A stretch of DNA of 26,205 nucleotides from DATLYH01 sp035575035 (GCA_035575035.1 DATLYH010000239.1:1-26205), one strand, 5' to 3'; numbered from the stretch's first letter, positions 9,661 through 17,872 are shown. The notes: generated by a model not told the origin, from the sequence alone. Program-made: numbers and translations.

Positions 9661-11877
9661 CTACTCGACCTTCGGCAGCTTCGGTAGGGCGAAGTCCGAC
9701 TCGAACATCAACCCATTCCGGCCCGACCAGACCTCGCCGCTGAGCAGGCGCATGGCCAGCGGGTCGCCCTCTTCCGAGCGGACCTCGAGCACCACCCGAT
9801 CCTTCCAGTCGTGATCAACCACGCGGATGACCACCGGATCGCCGAGCTTCCAGCGGACGCGGCGCGGGAACTCGTAGTCCCAGTCGGGGTCGTAGCGGTT
9901 GGCGACGATGTTGCTCGGCCCATAGCGGACGCCGGCCACTTCCAGCTCGACCGACAGATCGGGGCCGCGGCTGAAGAAATGGGCAATCTTGTGCTCGAAA
10001 TCGCCACGGCGGAGGACCACCCGATATTCGTTCGGCGCGGTGACCCGTTCGCTCCAGCGCAGTAGCTCGGTGGCGGCCGCGGTGAACCGGCCGCGCGGGT
10101 GGACGGTCAGGTAGGTGCGGCACAGGGCCACCAACTCCGGGATGCTCCCCGGCCGGGCCAGGAAGTGGTCGCGCACGGTTCGGAAGTCGTGCCGGTCCCA
10201 GTCGGCCTCGATTACCTTGAGGGCATCCTTGGCCTCGGCGACATGAGCGCCAGTCGGGTGGCGGTCCAGGTAGCGCTGGTAGTGTTCGCGGCGGGTCTGG
10301 AAGTTCAAGGGGTAGCGCGCCGAGTAGAGCCGGGCGGCCTCGATGTCCCGCTCCTCGATGCGGTGCAGGTATGCCTGGCGGCGCTGCCGAACCTCGCTCT
10401 CCAGCGGCGTGCCGGCAAAGTCGCGCAGGAAGCGGTCGGCCTGAGCGGCCAGCACCTGGAGATCGGGTGTCCGCTGTTCGCTCGCGATCAGCTCGTCATA
10501 AGCGCGCTGGGCCCGGCGGGCGACCTGCTCGTCGCGGCGTGTCTTGATCGTGGTGCGAAACTGTCCCAGCTCCCCCGTCACATCGACCTCAGGGAACCGA
10601 GCGCGGAATTCCTGGAACTCCTGCCAGACCACTTCCGGATCGGCGTCGGCATCGCCGGCCCGGCGGCGCAGCTCCGCCAGGCGCTCGGCGCACTGCTTTC
10701 GGCGGGCCTGCTCTTGCAGGGAGCGCAGGTGCTCTTCTTCGGCCTGGGCGGTCACCACGCGCGACAGGTGGCGAGTGGGGTGCCAGGTCTGGAAGGTCTG
10801 CCAGCGCTGCAACACGGTGGCGGGCTCGTCGGCGTGGTCGCGCTCGAAGCGGGCGGCCTGCTGGTAGCCCAGGGCGTCGTAAGTCCACAGGCCGGCCGCC
10901 AGGAAGACAGCCACGGCAAGGCCGGCCAGCCCGCGCCGCCGCTGCCGCTGCCGCCGCCGCTGCTGGAGCCGCTGCCGATAGGCCGCCGTGGCCGGGGCAT
11001 CCGGGTAGCGGCGGGCGAAACAGGCGACGCACCGCTCCAGCAGAGTGATTTGATTACCCGCCGCCGACCAGAGCCATTCCAGCCGGGCTTCATCCTGGGC
11101 CTGTAGCGCCGCCGCCAGCCAGGCCAGCAGTTCGCCCAGGCCGGAAGGATGAAGGAGGAAGGAGGAAGGAGGAATCCGAGTATCTTGCGGGTCTTTTTCA
11201 TCCCTCACCTTGCCGCCTTCATCCTGCCGACGGAGGCAGCTGACGGCGAACAGGCCATTGTGCGGGCAATGGGTCTGCAAGGCGTGCCGGGTCATGCCGA
11301 ACTGCGCCTCGGCCAGCTCGTCCACGCCGATGGACGGATCGAGCAGATCGGCCTTGGTCACCACCAGGGCCATCGGGCGGTGCAGGACCGTCCGCTGCGG
11401 TTCGGCGGCCAGATAGTCCTCGATCAACTGCTCCACCTCCTGCTGGCGGCGCAGACGCTCACCGGGGGCGGCAATGATGCCGGCGTCAAGGCAAAGCCAA
11501 ATGGCGTCGCAGTCGCGCAGGAAGTCGCGGATTGGCTCCTGCCGGCCCAACTCCACGTGCTCGCCCTGATAGTCCTTCACCACCAATTCCAGCCGACTCG
11601 CCCCGTGGTAGAGGTGAAAGCGCAGGTCGGTCTCGGCCAGGGTGGCGGGGAGCGGCCGGCCCGATTCAAGCTGGAGGACCTTGTCGGACAGGTAGTCGGC
11701 AGTACGCGCATCGGCCGCGGCCAGGCGGAGCGGCGGCAGACGGCCGGCGACCGCCTCGCGGTAGAGCATGGTCAACAGCGTGGTCTTGCCGACGCCGCGG
11801 TGGCCGAACACGCCGACACGCTGCGGCCGGCACATCCGCTCAGCCAGGGCCTGGACAGGGGTTCGGTTGCGGAACAT
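9661..11877 (-). CDS. Membrane-anchored P-loop GTPase with helical repeats and C2-like C-terminus
   Basis: The protein has 738 residues; GGAAGG sits 5 nt before the ATG. The N-terminal GTPase domain has a Walker A loop (GHRGVGKTT, residues 25-33), a G3-like DYQGE (102-106) and G4 TKAD (174-177) with a G5-like VSCL (212-215). A transmembrane segment follows at about 316-333 after an Arg-rich stretch. Residues 340-600 are helical with recurring WHP/HP-type motifs (FQTWHP, YLDRHP, YLTVHP), probably a TPR-like scaffold. The last 120 residues are beta-rich and C2-like (NRYDPDWDYEFP, VDHDWKDRVVLEV), suggesting phospholipid or calcium binding. It is co-transcribed with the GAP1-like gene, its likely partner. 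Residues about 217-246 are encoded by a repeat element. The substrate and trigger are unknown. Confidence 0.85.
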   Translation of the reverse strand: MFRNRTPVQALAERMCRPQRVGVFGHRGVGKTTLLTMLYREAVAGRLPPLRLAAADARTADYLSDKVLQLESGRPLPATLAETDLRFHLYHGASRLELVVKDYQGEHVELGRQEPIRDFLRDCDAIWLCLDAGIIAAPGERLRRQQEVEQLIEDYLAAEPQRTVLHRPMALVVTKADLLDPSIGVDELAEAQFGMTRHALQTHCPHNGLFAVSCLRRQDEGGKVRDEKDPQDTRIPPSSFLLHPSGLGELLAWLAAALQAQDEARLEWLWSAAGNQITLLERCVACFARRYPDAPATAAYRQRLQQRRRQRQRRRGLAGLAVAVFLAAGLWTYDALGYQQAARFERDHADEPATVLQRWQTFQTWHPTRHLSRVVTAQAEEEHLRSLQEQARRKQCAERLAELRRRAGDADADPEVVWQEFQEFRARFPEVDVTGELGQFRTTIKTRRDEQVARRAQRAYDELIASEQRTPDLQVLAAQADRFLRDFAGTPLESEVRQRRQAYLHRIEERDIEAARLYSARYPLNFQTRREHYQRYLDRHPTGAHVAEAKDALKVIEADWDRHDFRTVRDHFLARPGSIPELVALCRTYLTVHPRGRFTAAATELLRWSERVTAPNEYRVVLRRGDFEHKIAHFFSRGPDLSVELEVAGVRYGPSNIVANRYDPDWDYEFPRRVRWKLGDPVVIRVVDHDWKDRVVLEVRSEEGDPLAMRLLSGEVWSGRNGLMFESDFALPKLPKVE
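11143..11228. repeat. Repeat element inserted in frame in the GTPase gene
   Basis: GGAAGGATGAAGG (11143-11155) and CCTTCATCCTGCC (11216-11228) form an imperfect inverted repeat (12 of 13). The left arm continues as a GGAGGAA run. On the minus strand it encodes IPPSSFLLHPSG and a charged lead, unlike the rest of the GTPase domain. It sits right after the G5-like VSCL, where a surface loop is expected. Confidence 0.65.
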
Positions 11878-11995
11878 GAGAACCTTCCGGGAGCCAGACG
11901 AAGTCGATAATGTCCCTCCTCTTGTAATTCGTTCCGGAGGGGCGGATATTATCGGAAGTTCACGGCGGGATCGGTTGGCGGCGGGCGGCGCGGCT

Positions 11996-12019
11996 CCGGT
12001 CGCTCACGCTCCCGGCTCG
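11996..12019. repeat. Degenerate single copy of the 29-bp GC-rich repeat
   Basis: The sequence GGTCGCTCACGCTCCCGGCT followed by CG matches the unit core of the array at 7554-7727 with one extra C. It lies in the intergenic stretch between the GTPase and the hydrolase genes, about 40 bp before the hydrolase start. Confidence 0.65.
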
Positions 12020-12061
12020 CCGAAGGCTCCCCGCTAAACGAAGGCAAGGGAGGATATTCCA

Positions 12062-12937
12062 ATGCGATGCGGTTCGGGCTGGATGCTGACCTTATTCATC
12101 GTGGCAGCAGCGCCCGCCCTGGCCCCGGCGCAGCAGCGCTACGAGGTCCAGGTTGAGCGCGACCTGGTCTACGGCAAGGGGGGCGATACGGAACTCAAGC
12201 TGGACCTGGCGATGCCGAAGAACGGCAAGGGGCCGTTCCCCGCCCTGGTCTGCATCCACGGCGGGGCCTGGCTCCGGGGCAGCCGTCAGGATCTGGACAA
12301 GACGATCGAGACCCTGGCCGGCCGCGGTTACGTGGCGGTGACCGTCAGCTATCGGCTGGCGCCGGCGGCAAAGTTCCCGGCCCAGATCGAGGACTGCAAG
12401 GCGGCGGTGCGCTGGCTGCGGGCCAACGCCGGCAAATACAAGATCAACCCCGACCGGATCGGCGCCCTCGGCTACTCGGCCGGGGCGCACCTCGCCTGCT
12501 TGCTCGGCACCACCGACAAAAGCGACGGCCTGGAGGGGAGCGGCGGCAACGCCGAGCAGTCCAGCCGCGTCCAGGCCGTGGTCAGCTTCTTCGGTCCCAC
12601 CGACCTGACCCGCCAGGACTGGAGCAAGGAGGTCGAGGAAAACATCCTGGTCCCCTTCCTGGGCGCCCCCTTCGCTGCGAAACCAGAACTTTACAAGCGG
12701 GCGTCGCCGATCACCTACGTCACCCGGGACGACCCGCCGATGCTGTTCTTCCACGGCACGGAGGACAAGTTGGTGCGCCCGCAGCAGTCGCAGTGGCTGG
12801 CGGAGAAACTCCAGGCCGCGGGGGTCAGCGCCCGGGTGGTCCTGGTGGAAGGCGAAGGCCACGGCTGGGCCGGCGAGAAACTGCTTAAGAGCCTGGAAGA
12901 GATGCTGGCCTTCTTTGATGAACGGTTGAAAAAATGA
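12062..12937 (+). CDS. Secreted alpha/beta-hydrolase, esterase/lipase (acetyl-esterase-like)
   Basis: The protein has 291 residues. Residues 1-24 look like a signal peptide (WMLTLFIVAAAPALAPAQQ). The catalytic machinery of the hormone-sensitive-lipase/BD-FAE-like esterases is complete. It has the oxyanion motif HGGAW (66-70), nucleophile Ser139 in GYSAG, acid Asp235 in HGTEDKLV and His267 in EGHGW. A role in hydrolysing small ester groups, for instance acetyl decorations on plant or algal polysaccharides, is typical for exported planctomycete relatives. The substrate is not shown by sequence. GGGAGG stands 8-9 nt before the ATG. It is divergent from the GTPase operon; a small ORF of doubtful status overlaps its stop. 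Confidence 0.93.
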   Translation: MRCGSGWMLTLFIVAAAPALAPAQQRYEVQVERDLVYGKGGDTELKLDLAMPKNGKGPFPALVCIHGGAWLRGSRQDLDKTIETLAGRGYVAVTVSYRLAPAAKFPAQIEDCKAAVRWLRANAGKYKINPDRIGALGYSAGAHLACLLGTTDKSDGLEGSGGNAEQSSRVQAVVSFFGPTDLTRQDWSKEVEENILVPFLGAPFAAKPELYKRASPITYVTRDDPPMLFFHGTEDKLVRPQQSQWLAEKLQAAGVSARVVLVEGEGHGWAGEKLLKSLEEMLAFFDERLKK

Positions 12938-13206
12938 GCATGACTTCTGTGAGCGTGCCGGCTCCTCCAACCCGTTGGGCCCGGCGTTCGCCCGGCGTGG
13001 GACCGGTTGGCGCCCGCCCTGAAGACACCGGCAGGTTGCCAACTTATCCCACGAAACCAGATGCTGGCCCTGGTTGCCGCTGGCCGCGGTGGACGCTGGT
13101 GCTGTTGATCGCCGGCTACCTGCTGTTCGCCCACCTTGGCTGTCACGGCGACGAGGACAACGAGCTGTTCGCGGTCCTGCGGTATGTGGCTGCGCAAGGC
13201 CGGTAG
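12934..13206 (+). CDS. Doubtful small membrane protein overlapping the hydrolase stop
   Basis: A 90-codon frame starts with ATGA overlapping the hydrolase stop. The first 50 residues are Pro/Arg-rich and gene-unlike. The end is more protein-like, with a hydrophobic stretch WTLVLLIAGYLLFAHLG and an acidic turn CHGDEDNELFAVLRYVAA. No ribosome-binding site is obvious. It could be a real downstream gene, the remnant of a longer membrane protein, or chance. Only the last 40 residues look under selection. Confidence 0.35.
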   Translation: MSMTSVSVPAPPTRWARRSPGVGPVGARPEDTGRLPTYPTKPDAGPGCRWPRWTLVLLIAGYLLFAHLGCHGDEDNELFAVLRYVAAQGR

Positions 13207-13213
13207 TCCCGGC

Positions 13214-14221
13214 TCAGGGTCGCGGCACCCGCATCGGGATCGGCGGCGAGAAAAGCTGGAGTACATCCATGCTGCCGCCGGGAGTGCCCGGTTGCAGACT
13301 CAGCGATGCCAGCTGCCGCTGCATCCGCTGTAATTCCGGGTCGTCCAGCCCGTCGAAGCCGCCCACGGTGACAATGCTGCTGCGCCGGGTGTGGAGGACG
13401 TAGGCCTCCAGGTGCAGGTGCTCGCGCAGCACGCGGGCCAGTTCGTGCGCTTGCAAGGCGCTGGCGCTGAGCGTCTCGGTCTTGCGCCCCAGGCCAATCT
13501 TGTCCAGGAAGGCACTGGCGCCGCTGCGGGGCTGGATGACCGAGATGCCGTGGTACTCCTTGACCGCCAGGGTGTACGGCTTGTTGCACTGCAACAGGCT
13601 GTACTCCTCGCCAGCGTTTAGCTCCTTCAGGAATGGATCGTCCGGCTTGTTCTGGGACTGTGGAGTCGGCGGCAGGCTGGGGTTACGCGCCACGAAGGCG
13701 GTGGCGAAGGGGTTGACCTCCAGGATGCGGCCGGTCTGCGGGTCGATGGTGCGGTCCATGGTCGTCTGGTTGGGGCCCAGCTTTAGCTCCGGCGGCTTGA
13801 GCCGTTTGACGGTGTTCAGGGCTCGCCGGGCGCTGTCCATGTCGGGGTAGCCGCCGATGAGGACAGCATACTGGTCGGGAATGCGGACCTTCCGGAGGCG
13901 CACGTCCGGCCCGGCCCGCTGGCGGAACTGGTTCAGGTATTCCTCCTGCTCGCGCCGCTCCTTTTCGCCGCGGTCGAAGTAGTAGGCGGGCAGGTTATCG
14001 CGCTGGCGGATCTGCAAGACGAGTTGCTTGGCCAGCACCGCGGCGCTGGGCCCGGTGTAGCTGGCCGCGCAAATCACCCACGGGCCGACCTCGGGCGTGA
14101 TGCGATAGTCCTTGCTCGGGTCCGCCTCGACACGGGGAGCTGCATGACAAGGTGACCAGGGGACCAGATGACCAGGTGACAAGGTGACGAGGAGAACCAA
14201 CCCGAACATCGCCCTCCGCAT
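13214..14221 (-). CDS. Secreted protein with SPOR-like repeats, function unknown
   Basis: The protein has 335 residues. The ATG at 14221 is chosen because AAGGAGG lies 8 nt upstream and a signal peptide follows; the open frame extends 106 codons further but looks non-coding. The signal region is MRRAMFGLVLLVTL, then SPGHLVPWSPCHAA, the second half encoded by a short repeat. The mature part has two stretches with the beta-alpha pattern of SPOR-like domains: VGPWVICAASYTGPSAAVLAKQ and YAVLIGGYPDMDSARRAL. SPOR domains bind denuded peptidoglycan, so an envelope role is possible. Residues 215-320 contain a conserved-looking YTLAVKEYHG and an Ala/Leu-rich helix. No enzyme motif is visible. The neighbours do not suggest a pathway. 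Confidence 0.8.
   Translation of the reverse strand: MRRAMFGLVLLVTLSPGHLVPWSPCHAAPRVEADPSKDYRITPEVGPWVICAASYTGPSAAVLAKQLVLQIRQRDNLPAYYFDRGEKERREQEEYLNQFRQRAGPDVRLRKVRIPDQYAVLIGGYPDMDSARRALNTVKRLKPPELKLGPNQTTMDRTIDPQTGRILEVNPFATAFVARNPSLPPTPQSQNKPDDPFLKELNAGEEYSLLQCNKPYTLAVKEYHGISVIQPRSGASAFLDKIGLGRKTETLSASALQAHELARVLREHLHLEAYVLHTRRSSIVTVGGFDGLDDPELQRMQRQLASLSLQPGTPGGSMDVLQLFSPPIPMRVPRP
14144..14192. repeat. Short direct-repeat tract of GGTGACCAGG type
   Basis: Variants of AGGTGAC/ACCAG recur head to tail (ATGACAAGGTGACCAGG, GGACCAG, ATGACCAGGTGACAAGG, TGACGAGG). The tract lies inside the signal-peptide coding part of the SPOR-like gene and encodes the SPGHLVPWSPCH stretch in frame. It is unrelated to the other repeat types in this window. 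Confidence 0.65.
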
Positions 14222-14674
14222 GGGCCTGTTCCTCCTTCGTGATTTGTGGCCAATCACCTTCCCGGGAGGCGGGGTGATAGCAGAAGAAGGCGGCGCTGTC
14301 CAGCCGGATGGACGCTGAAGCGTCTCCACTTTTGCAGCTGCCCGACAAAGGAAGCGGTTGCCGCTCCAACCTGGCTGCGGGGCAGGAGCGGGTGACGGGC
14401 GGAGCAGCCGTATTGGCCCGGGCAGGGGTGCAGCCGCAACGATCCGAAGCAAGGCAGGGTGTTCACCGGGGGCCGCATTATGCTCCGGGAGATGAAAGTG
14501 ACAGCAACCCAGGGCCTTTGCGGCGGTCGTCGCGGCCATCAGGAAGGCCGCCCCCTAACTGGGAATGATGCCGAAGAGCGGTGCGTCCGCCTTGCCGGCC
14601 GTCCCGGTTGCTGCTCGCGCGGCCGCTTGCTAAAGTGAACCTGCACTACGTTCCCGGCGTTTCAAGAACCTGTC
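14222..14674. other. Intergenic region between divergent genes
   Basis: About 450 bases lie between the SPOR-like gene (minus) and the DUF1559 gene (plus). Both genes presumably have their promoters here, but I see no convincing hexamer pair. Open frames across it are extensions or shadows without protein-like character. No repeat or RNA signature is recognised. Confidence 0.5.
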
Positions 14675-15424
14675 ATGCGAAGGTCCGGCTTCACCCTGAT
14701 GGAGCTGGTGGTGGTGGTCGCCCTCATCGCCGTGCTGCTTGCCTTGTTCCTACCCGCGGTGCAGAAGGCCCGGTCAGCCGCCGACCGCATCCGGTGCGCC
14801 AACAACCTGAAGCAGATTGGCCTGGCCTGCCACATGTACCACGATCAGCTGGGCATCCTTCCCCGCTACCGCCTCTGCCCCGACCTCCTCGGCGGCAAGG
14901 ACCTCTATTGCGAGACGCTGACCTCCCCGATCATCTATACGGGGCCAAGGGAGGTCTGGTGGGCCCCCTACGACAACCGCCCCGGCGCCAGCGTGACGCA
15001 GGCGCGGGACGATACTTACCCGCGCGGCCTGCTCTTTCCCTTCCTCGAGGGGAACGAAAAGACGTTCCGCTGCCCCGACGGAATCGACCTCACGCCGGGG
15101 AGTCCCACCTTCGGCAAGGCATTCCAGGTCAGTTACGGCATGAATTACGTGACAGGCGGGCCGAACGGCCTGCGCCTGCTCGACCTGATCAACGGCAACG
15201 GCAGCGCCAACGTGATGATCGTCTGGGACCACGGGCGAACACCGGGATGTGCCAACTCGGCGACCGCGGCCCCGCGCGGTCCGTGGAAACCCTATGCCGC
15301 CCCCGGGGACTGGACGCACTATCCGCCGCGGCACGGTAGGCTCTTCAACGTGCTGTTCTGCGACGGTCACGTCAGCGCGATGGCGCCGGCCGATCTGCGC
15401 GACAGTCTGTTCTATGCGCGTTGA
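14675..15424 (+). CDS. DUF1559 prepilin-like secreted protein
   Basis: The protein has 249 residues. It begins with a type IV prepilin signal, MRRSGFTLMELVVVVALIAV, with the G/FTLxE cleavage-methylation motif and the hydrophobic helix. RCANNLKQIGLACHMYHDQ is the hallmark of DUF1559 (SBP_bac_10-like) proteins, which are massively expanded in planctomycetes. The C-terminus carries the H-x(n)-DG box as LFNVLFCDGHVSAM. At 249 residues it is on the short side for the family (often about 300-350). Such proteins are thought to be pseudopilin-like surface or periplasmic structures; the role is unproven. The ribosome-binding site is weak (AAGAA about 8 nt upstream). It is a stand-alone gene, convergent with the small CxxC protein. 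Confidence 0.94.
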   Translation: MRRSGFTLMELVVVVALIAVLLALFLPAVQKARSAADRIRCANNLKQIGLACHMYHDQLGILPRYRLCPDLLGGKDLYCETLTSPIIYTGPREVWWAPYDNRPGASVTQARDDTYPRGLLFPFLEGNEKTFRCPDGIDLTPGSPTFGKAFQVSYGMNYVTGGPNGLRLLDLINGNGSANVMIVWDHGRTPGCANSATAAPRGPWKPYAAPGDWTHYPPRHGRLFNVLFCDGHVSAMAPADLRDSLFYAR

Positions 15425-15484
15425 GAGGGGCCCGGCCCGCGGAAGCGGGGCTGGGGCCGCCGCCGGGCTGGACCGTGCGAGTCA

Positions 15485-15796
15485 TCAGTTTTCGCTGAAG
15501 TCAAACTTCTGCGCCGCCTCCTTGCCGAGCGGATCGCGCAGGAACTTGTTACGGCACTCCAGGCAGAGATCGAAGCGGAAATGGTGCCGCCGCGGCTCGA
15601 GGTCCGGCGGATCAACGAGGTTTTCTTCCATGTCCTGAAGCAGCTGACTGATCGCTTCCATGTGGTCCTGGTCGAGGTCCTCCTCGGTGATCGCAGCAGG
15701 GTCGTGCGGCGTGAACACTTCGATCTTGACCACGTAGCGGTGGTCGTCGCCCGGTCGGAGTTCCTTGCCGCATTGATCGCATGTGACGTGCAACAT
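15485..15796 (-). CDS. Small CxxC/CxxC protein, probable zinc ribbon, function unknown
   Basis: The protein has 103 residues with two knuckles, CDQCGKEL at residues 6-13 and CLECRNKF at about 78-85, separated by an acidic helical region (EEDLDQDHMEAISQLLQDME). The paired CxxC motifs suggest one structural zinc site. The end LGKEAAQKFDFSEN looks conserved in planctomycete homologues as I recall them. GGGAGGG lies about 11 nt before the ATG at 15796. The gene ends 60 bp from the convergent DUF1559 gene. I know no assigned function; a role in nucleic-acid or protein binding would be guesswork. Confidence 0.85.
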   Translation of the reverse strand: MLHVTCDQCGKELRPGDDHRYVVKIEVFTPHDPAAITEEDLDQDHMEAISQLLQDMEENLVDPPDLEPRRHHFRFDLCLECRNKFLRDPLGKEAAQKFDFSEN

Positions 15797-16121
15797 GAAT
15801 CACTGACCCTCCCATAGCCGTGGCCCGCCATCAGTGGGGGCAACGTCGCCCGTGGGCTTCGAACGACTCCTCCGACCGACCTTTGACGGATCGACGAGTC
15901 CCAAATTCTTCCCCTATCCATCCGTCGCAGGTTTGAGGGCTCCTGTCAAGCCGAATCTAGGAAAACTCCCAGTTTTGCCGGTCAAGGCAGGGGAGGCCGG
16001 CAAGCCGGCGGGAGCGGCCCGGAAGGGGCAAAAAGCTCCGGCGAGGGCAGAGAATTTCGGCAGGAGCCGAACCAACCCCCGCCGTGGGCCTGCCAATTTG
16101 GGATGAAGCCGGCGCCGCCTC
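15797..16121. other. Intergenic region, no gene recognised
   Basis: About 325 bases upstream of the small CxxC gene and downstream of the ABC permease (both minus). It contains short inverted G/C-rich stretches (GCCGGCAAGCCGGC at about 15997-16010). I see no credible ORF, RNA motif or clear promoter. Confidence 0.45.
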
Positions 16122-17111
16122 TCAGTAATCCGTGCGCGCCAGTTGCCGGGCGGCGACGGCCAGCAGGGCCACGCCGAACAGCACGGAAGTAAACAGCGCT
16201 AGCTCCGGATGGAAAGCGCCCTGTTCCAGCACCGCTCGGAACTCGGGCCGGCCACCGAAGTGTTTGTTCGTTTCCACCGCCTGCTGCACGAGGATGCCCA
16301 TGTCGGCCGGCTTGGGCAGGAGCCAGTAGCCGGCCTCCACCGCCCCCAGAAACACCGGCGGGTAAGGGGAAGCCTCGGGCGCCACCGATGCCTGGGCCAG
16401 CGCTGCGTGCCGGGCATAATTCACTCCGCCGCAGAGGGCCCAGAAGAGGATCGCGCCGAAGGCACAGGCGACCGTGCTTCGGGTGGAGACCGCCAGCAAC
16501 GCCGCGAAGCTGTAGATGACGGCAAAGTTGAGTAACAAGAGGGGGATGGTCAACAGATAGCCCGGTAGCCAAACGCCGGTGCGCAGCCCCAGGGCCAGCC
16601 AGGTGCCGCCGACGAACACCACCGCCTGGAAACCGACGAAGGTCAACACCCCCAGGAACTTGCCGACCAGCAGGCTCCAGCGCGGCACCGGCTTGGCCAG
16701 CAGCACCGTGGCGGCACTCGGCTGGAGGAATTCAGGCAGGAAGCCGGCCGTCCAGATCAGGACCAGTAGCGTGCCGGCGGCGCCCGCCACCCACTGAGCG
16801 AGCACGCTTTGGAGGAAGTGGACCTGGGTCTCGGCATCGCGGAACAGTCCCAGGCGGACCGCGCCGAAGGCCAACGTCATCTGGCCGTGGCTCGGGTCGG
16901 AACCGGTGTAGGGCTTGTCATCGGGACCGATCAACTCGGTCTCGCCGGGCCGGCGCAGCGACTGGACTCCCTCAATGTGGACACTGAGGCAAAGCGCAAT
17001 GCACAGGCCGCTGACGACCAGCATCAGCCAGAAGACCCGGCTGGCCAGCGCCTGGCGAAACGTGTCGCGGACCAGGCAGCGGACGGCAAAGAGAGCGGCG
17101 GGGAGGTTCAT
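16122..17111 (-). CDS. ABC-2 type transporter permease
   Basis: The protein has 329 residues with six predicted membrane segments: about 25-43, 110-132, 160-182, 190-210, 222-244 and 305-322. A 65-residue soluble loop follows segment 1 (HIEGVQSLRRPGETELIGPD and onward). GFLPEFLQPSAATVLLAKPV fits the ABC-2 family coupling region. The start is MNLPAALFAVRCLVRD at 17111, which overlaps the stop of the ATPase gene by ATGA; the longer frame to 17249 would run well into the ATPase coding region. It forms an exporter or membrane-remodelling pair with that ATPase. The substrate is unknown. The large loop suggests one of the ABC-2 permeases of unknown cargo found in planctomycetes and myxobacteria. 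Confidence 0.9.
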   Translation of the reverse strand: MNLPAALFAVRCLVRDTFRQALASRVFWLMLVVSGLCIALCLSVHIEGVQSLRRPGETELIGPDDKPYTGSDPSHGQMTLAFGAVRLGLFRDAETQVHFLQSVLAQWVAGAAGTLLVLIWTAGFLPEFLQPSAATVLLAKPVPRWSLLVGKFLGVLTFVGFQAVVFVGGTWLALGLRTGVWLPGYLLTIPLLLLNFAVIYSFAALLAVSTRSTVACAFGAILFWALCGGVNYARHAALAQASVAPEASPYPPVFLGAVEAGYWLLPKPADMGILVQQAVETNKHFGGRPEFRAVLEQGAFHPELALFTSVLFGVALLAVAARQLARTDY

Positions 17112-17872
17112 GGTGGGAGGTTCTCGTACAGTTCCTGCAAGGCCTGTTCCAGGGAGCGCTCCGTTCCCGTCCGGGGGTCGTGTTTCAGGGCGGCGACGGG
17201 CCCGGCATAGACCAGCCGACCTTCGACGAGCACCGCCAGCCGGTCGCAAAGCTGCTCTACCTCGGGCAAGACATGGGAGACAAGCAAGGTTGTCCGGCCG
17301 CGCTGCCGTTGCTGGCGCACAATGTCGGCGACCAGCCGCCGACCGGTCAGGTCGAGTCCCTCGTTCGGCTCGTCGAGGACCAGGAGGTCGGGGTCGTTGA
17401 TCAGCGCCTGGGCCACGCCCAGCCGCTGGACCATCCCCTTGCTGAAGCGGGCGATCGGCTCGCCGGCGCGGTCGGCCAGGCCAACCAACTCGAGCAGCTG
17501 CGGCACCCGGCGGAGGACCGCCTCATAGGGGACCAGGGCCAAGGCGCCGTAGTACTCCAGCAGCCCCGCGGCGGTCAGGTAGCGGGGAAAGGCCGGCTTC
17601 TCGTGGACGTAACCAACCCGGGCCAGGCTGGCGCGGTCGGCGACGGGCCGGCCAAAGCGGCTGACCCGGCCGCGGGTCGGTCGGCACAGCGACAACAGGA
17701 TTTTGACCAGGGTGGTCTTGCCGGCCCGGTTCGGTCCCACTAGGCCGAAGACCTCCCCAGCCTCGATACGGAAGCTGACGTCGGCCACGGCCCGCCGGAC
17801 GTGCCGGCGCAGCAGCCCGGCCGGGTACTCCTTGCTCACCTTCTCGAATTCGGCAACAGCGGTCTGCGCCAT
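17108..17872 (-). CDS. ABC transporter ATP-binding protein
   Basis: The protein has 254 residues and is the ATPase of the ABC-2 pair. The Walker A region reads GPNRAGKTTLVK, with Arg where GPNGAGKTT is usual. The signature is FSKGMVQRLGVAQAL, a common ABC-2 variant. Walker B and D-loop are LLVLDEPNEGLDL, and the H-loop is TTLLVSHVLPEVE. All catalytic residues (Lys, Asp-Glu, His) are present, so it should hydrolyse ATP. The C-terminal 40 residues (LKHDPRTGTERSLEQALQEL) are typical of the family. It overlaps the permease gene by 4 bp. It lies downstream of the Tad operon but is separated from it by about 100 bp and a hairpin, so it is probably an independent unit. Confidence 0.95.
   Translation of the reverse strand: MAQTAVAEFEKVSKEYPAGLLRRHVRRAVADVSFRIEAGEVFGLVGPNRAGKTTLVKILLSLCRPTRGRVSRFGRPVADRASLARVGYVHEKPAFPRYLTAAGLLEYYGALALVPYEAVLRRVPQLLELVGLADRAGEPIARFSKGMVQRLGVAQALINDPDLLVLDEPNEGLDLTGRRLVADIVRQQRQRGRTTLLVSHVLPEVEQLCDRLAVLVEGRLVYAGPVAALKHDPRTGTERSLEQALQELYENLPP

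Noticed and set aside
8306..9814. Plus-strand frame of 502 codons
   Set aside because: It overlaps the end of the RNase P RNA and runs antisense to the GAP1-like gene. The translation is low-complexity.
14222..14539. 106-codon N-terminal extension of the SPOR-like gene
   Set aside because: A strong ribosome-binding site and signal peptide at 14221 mark the true start. The extension is low-complexity.
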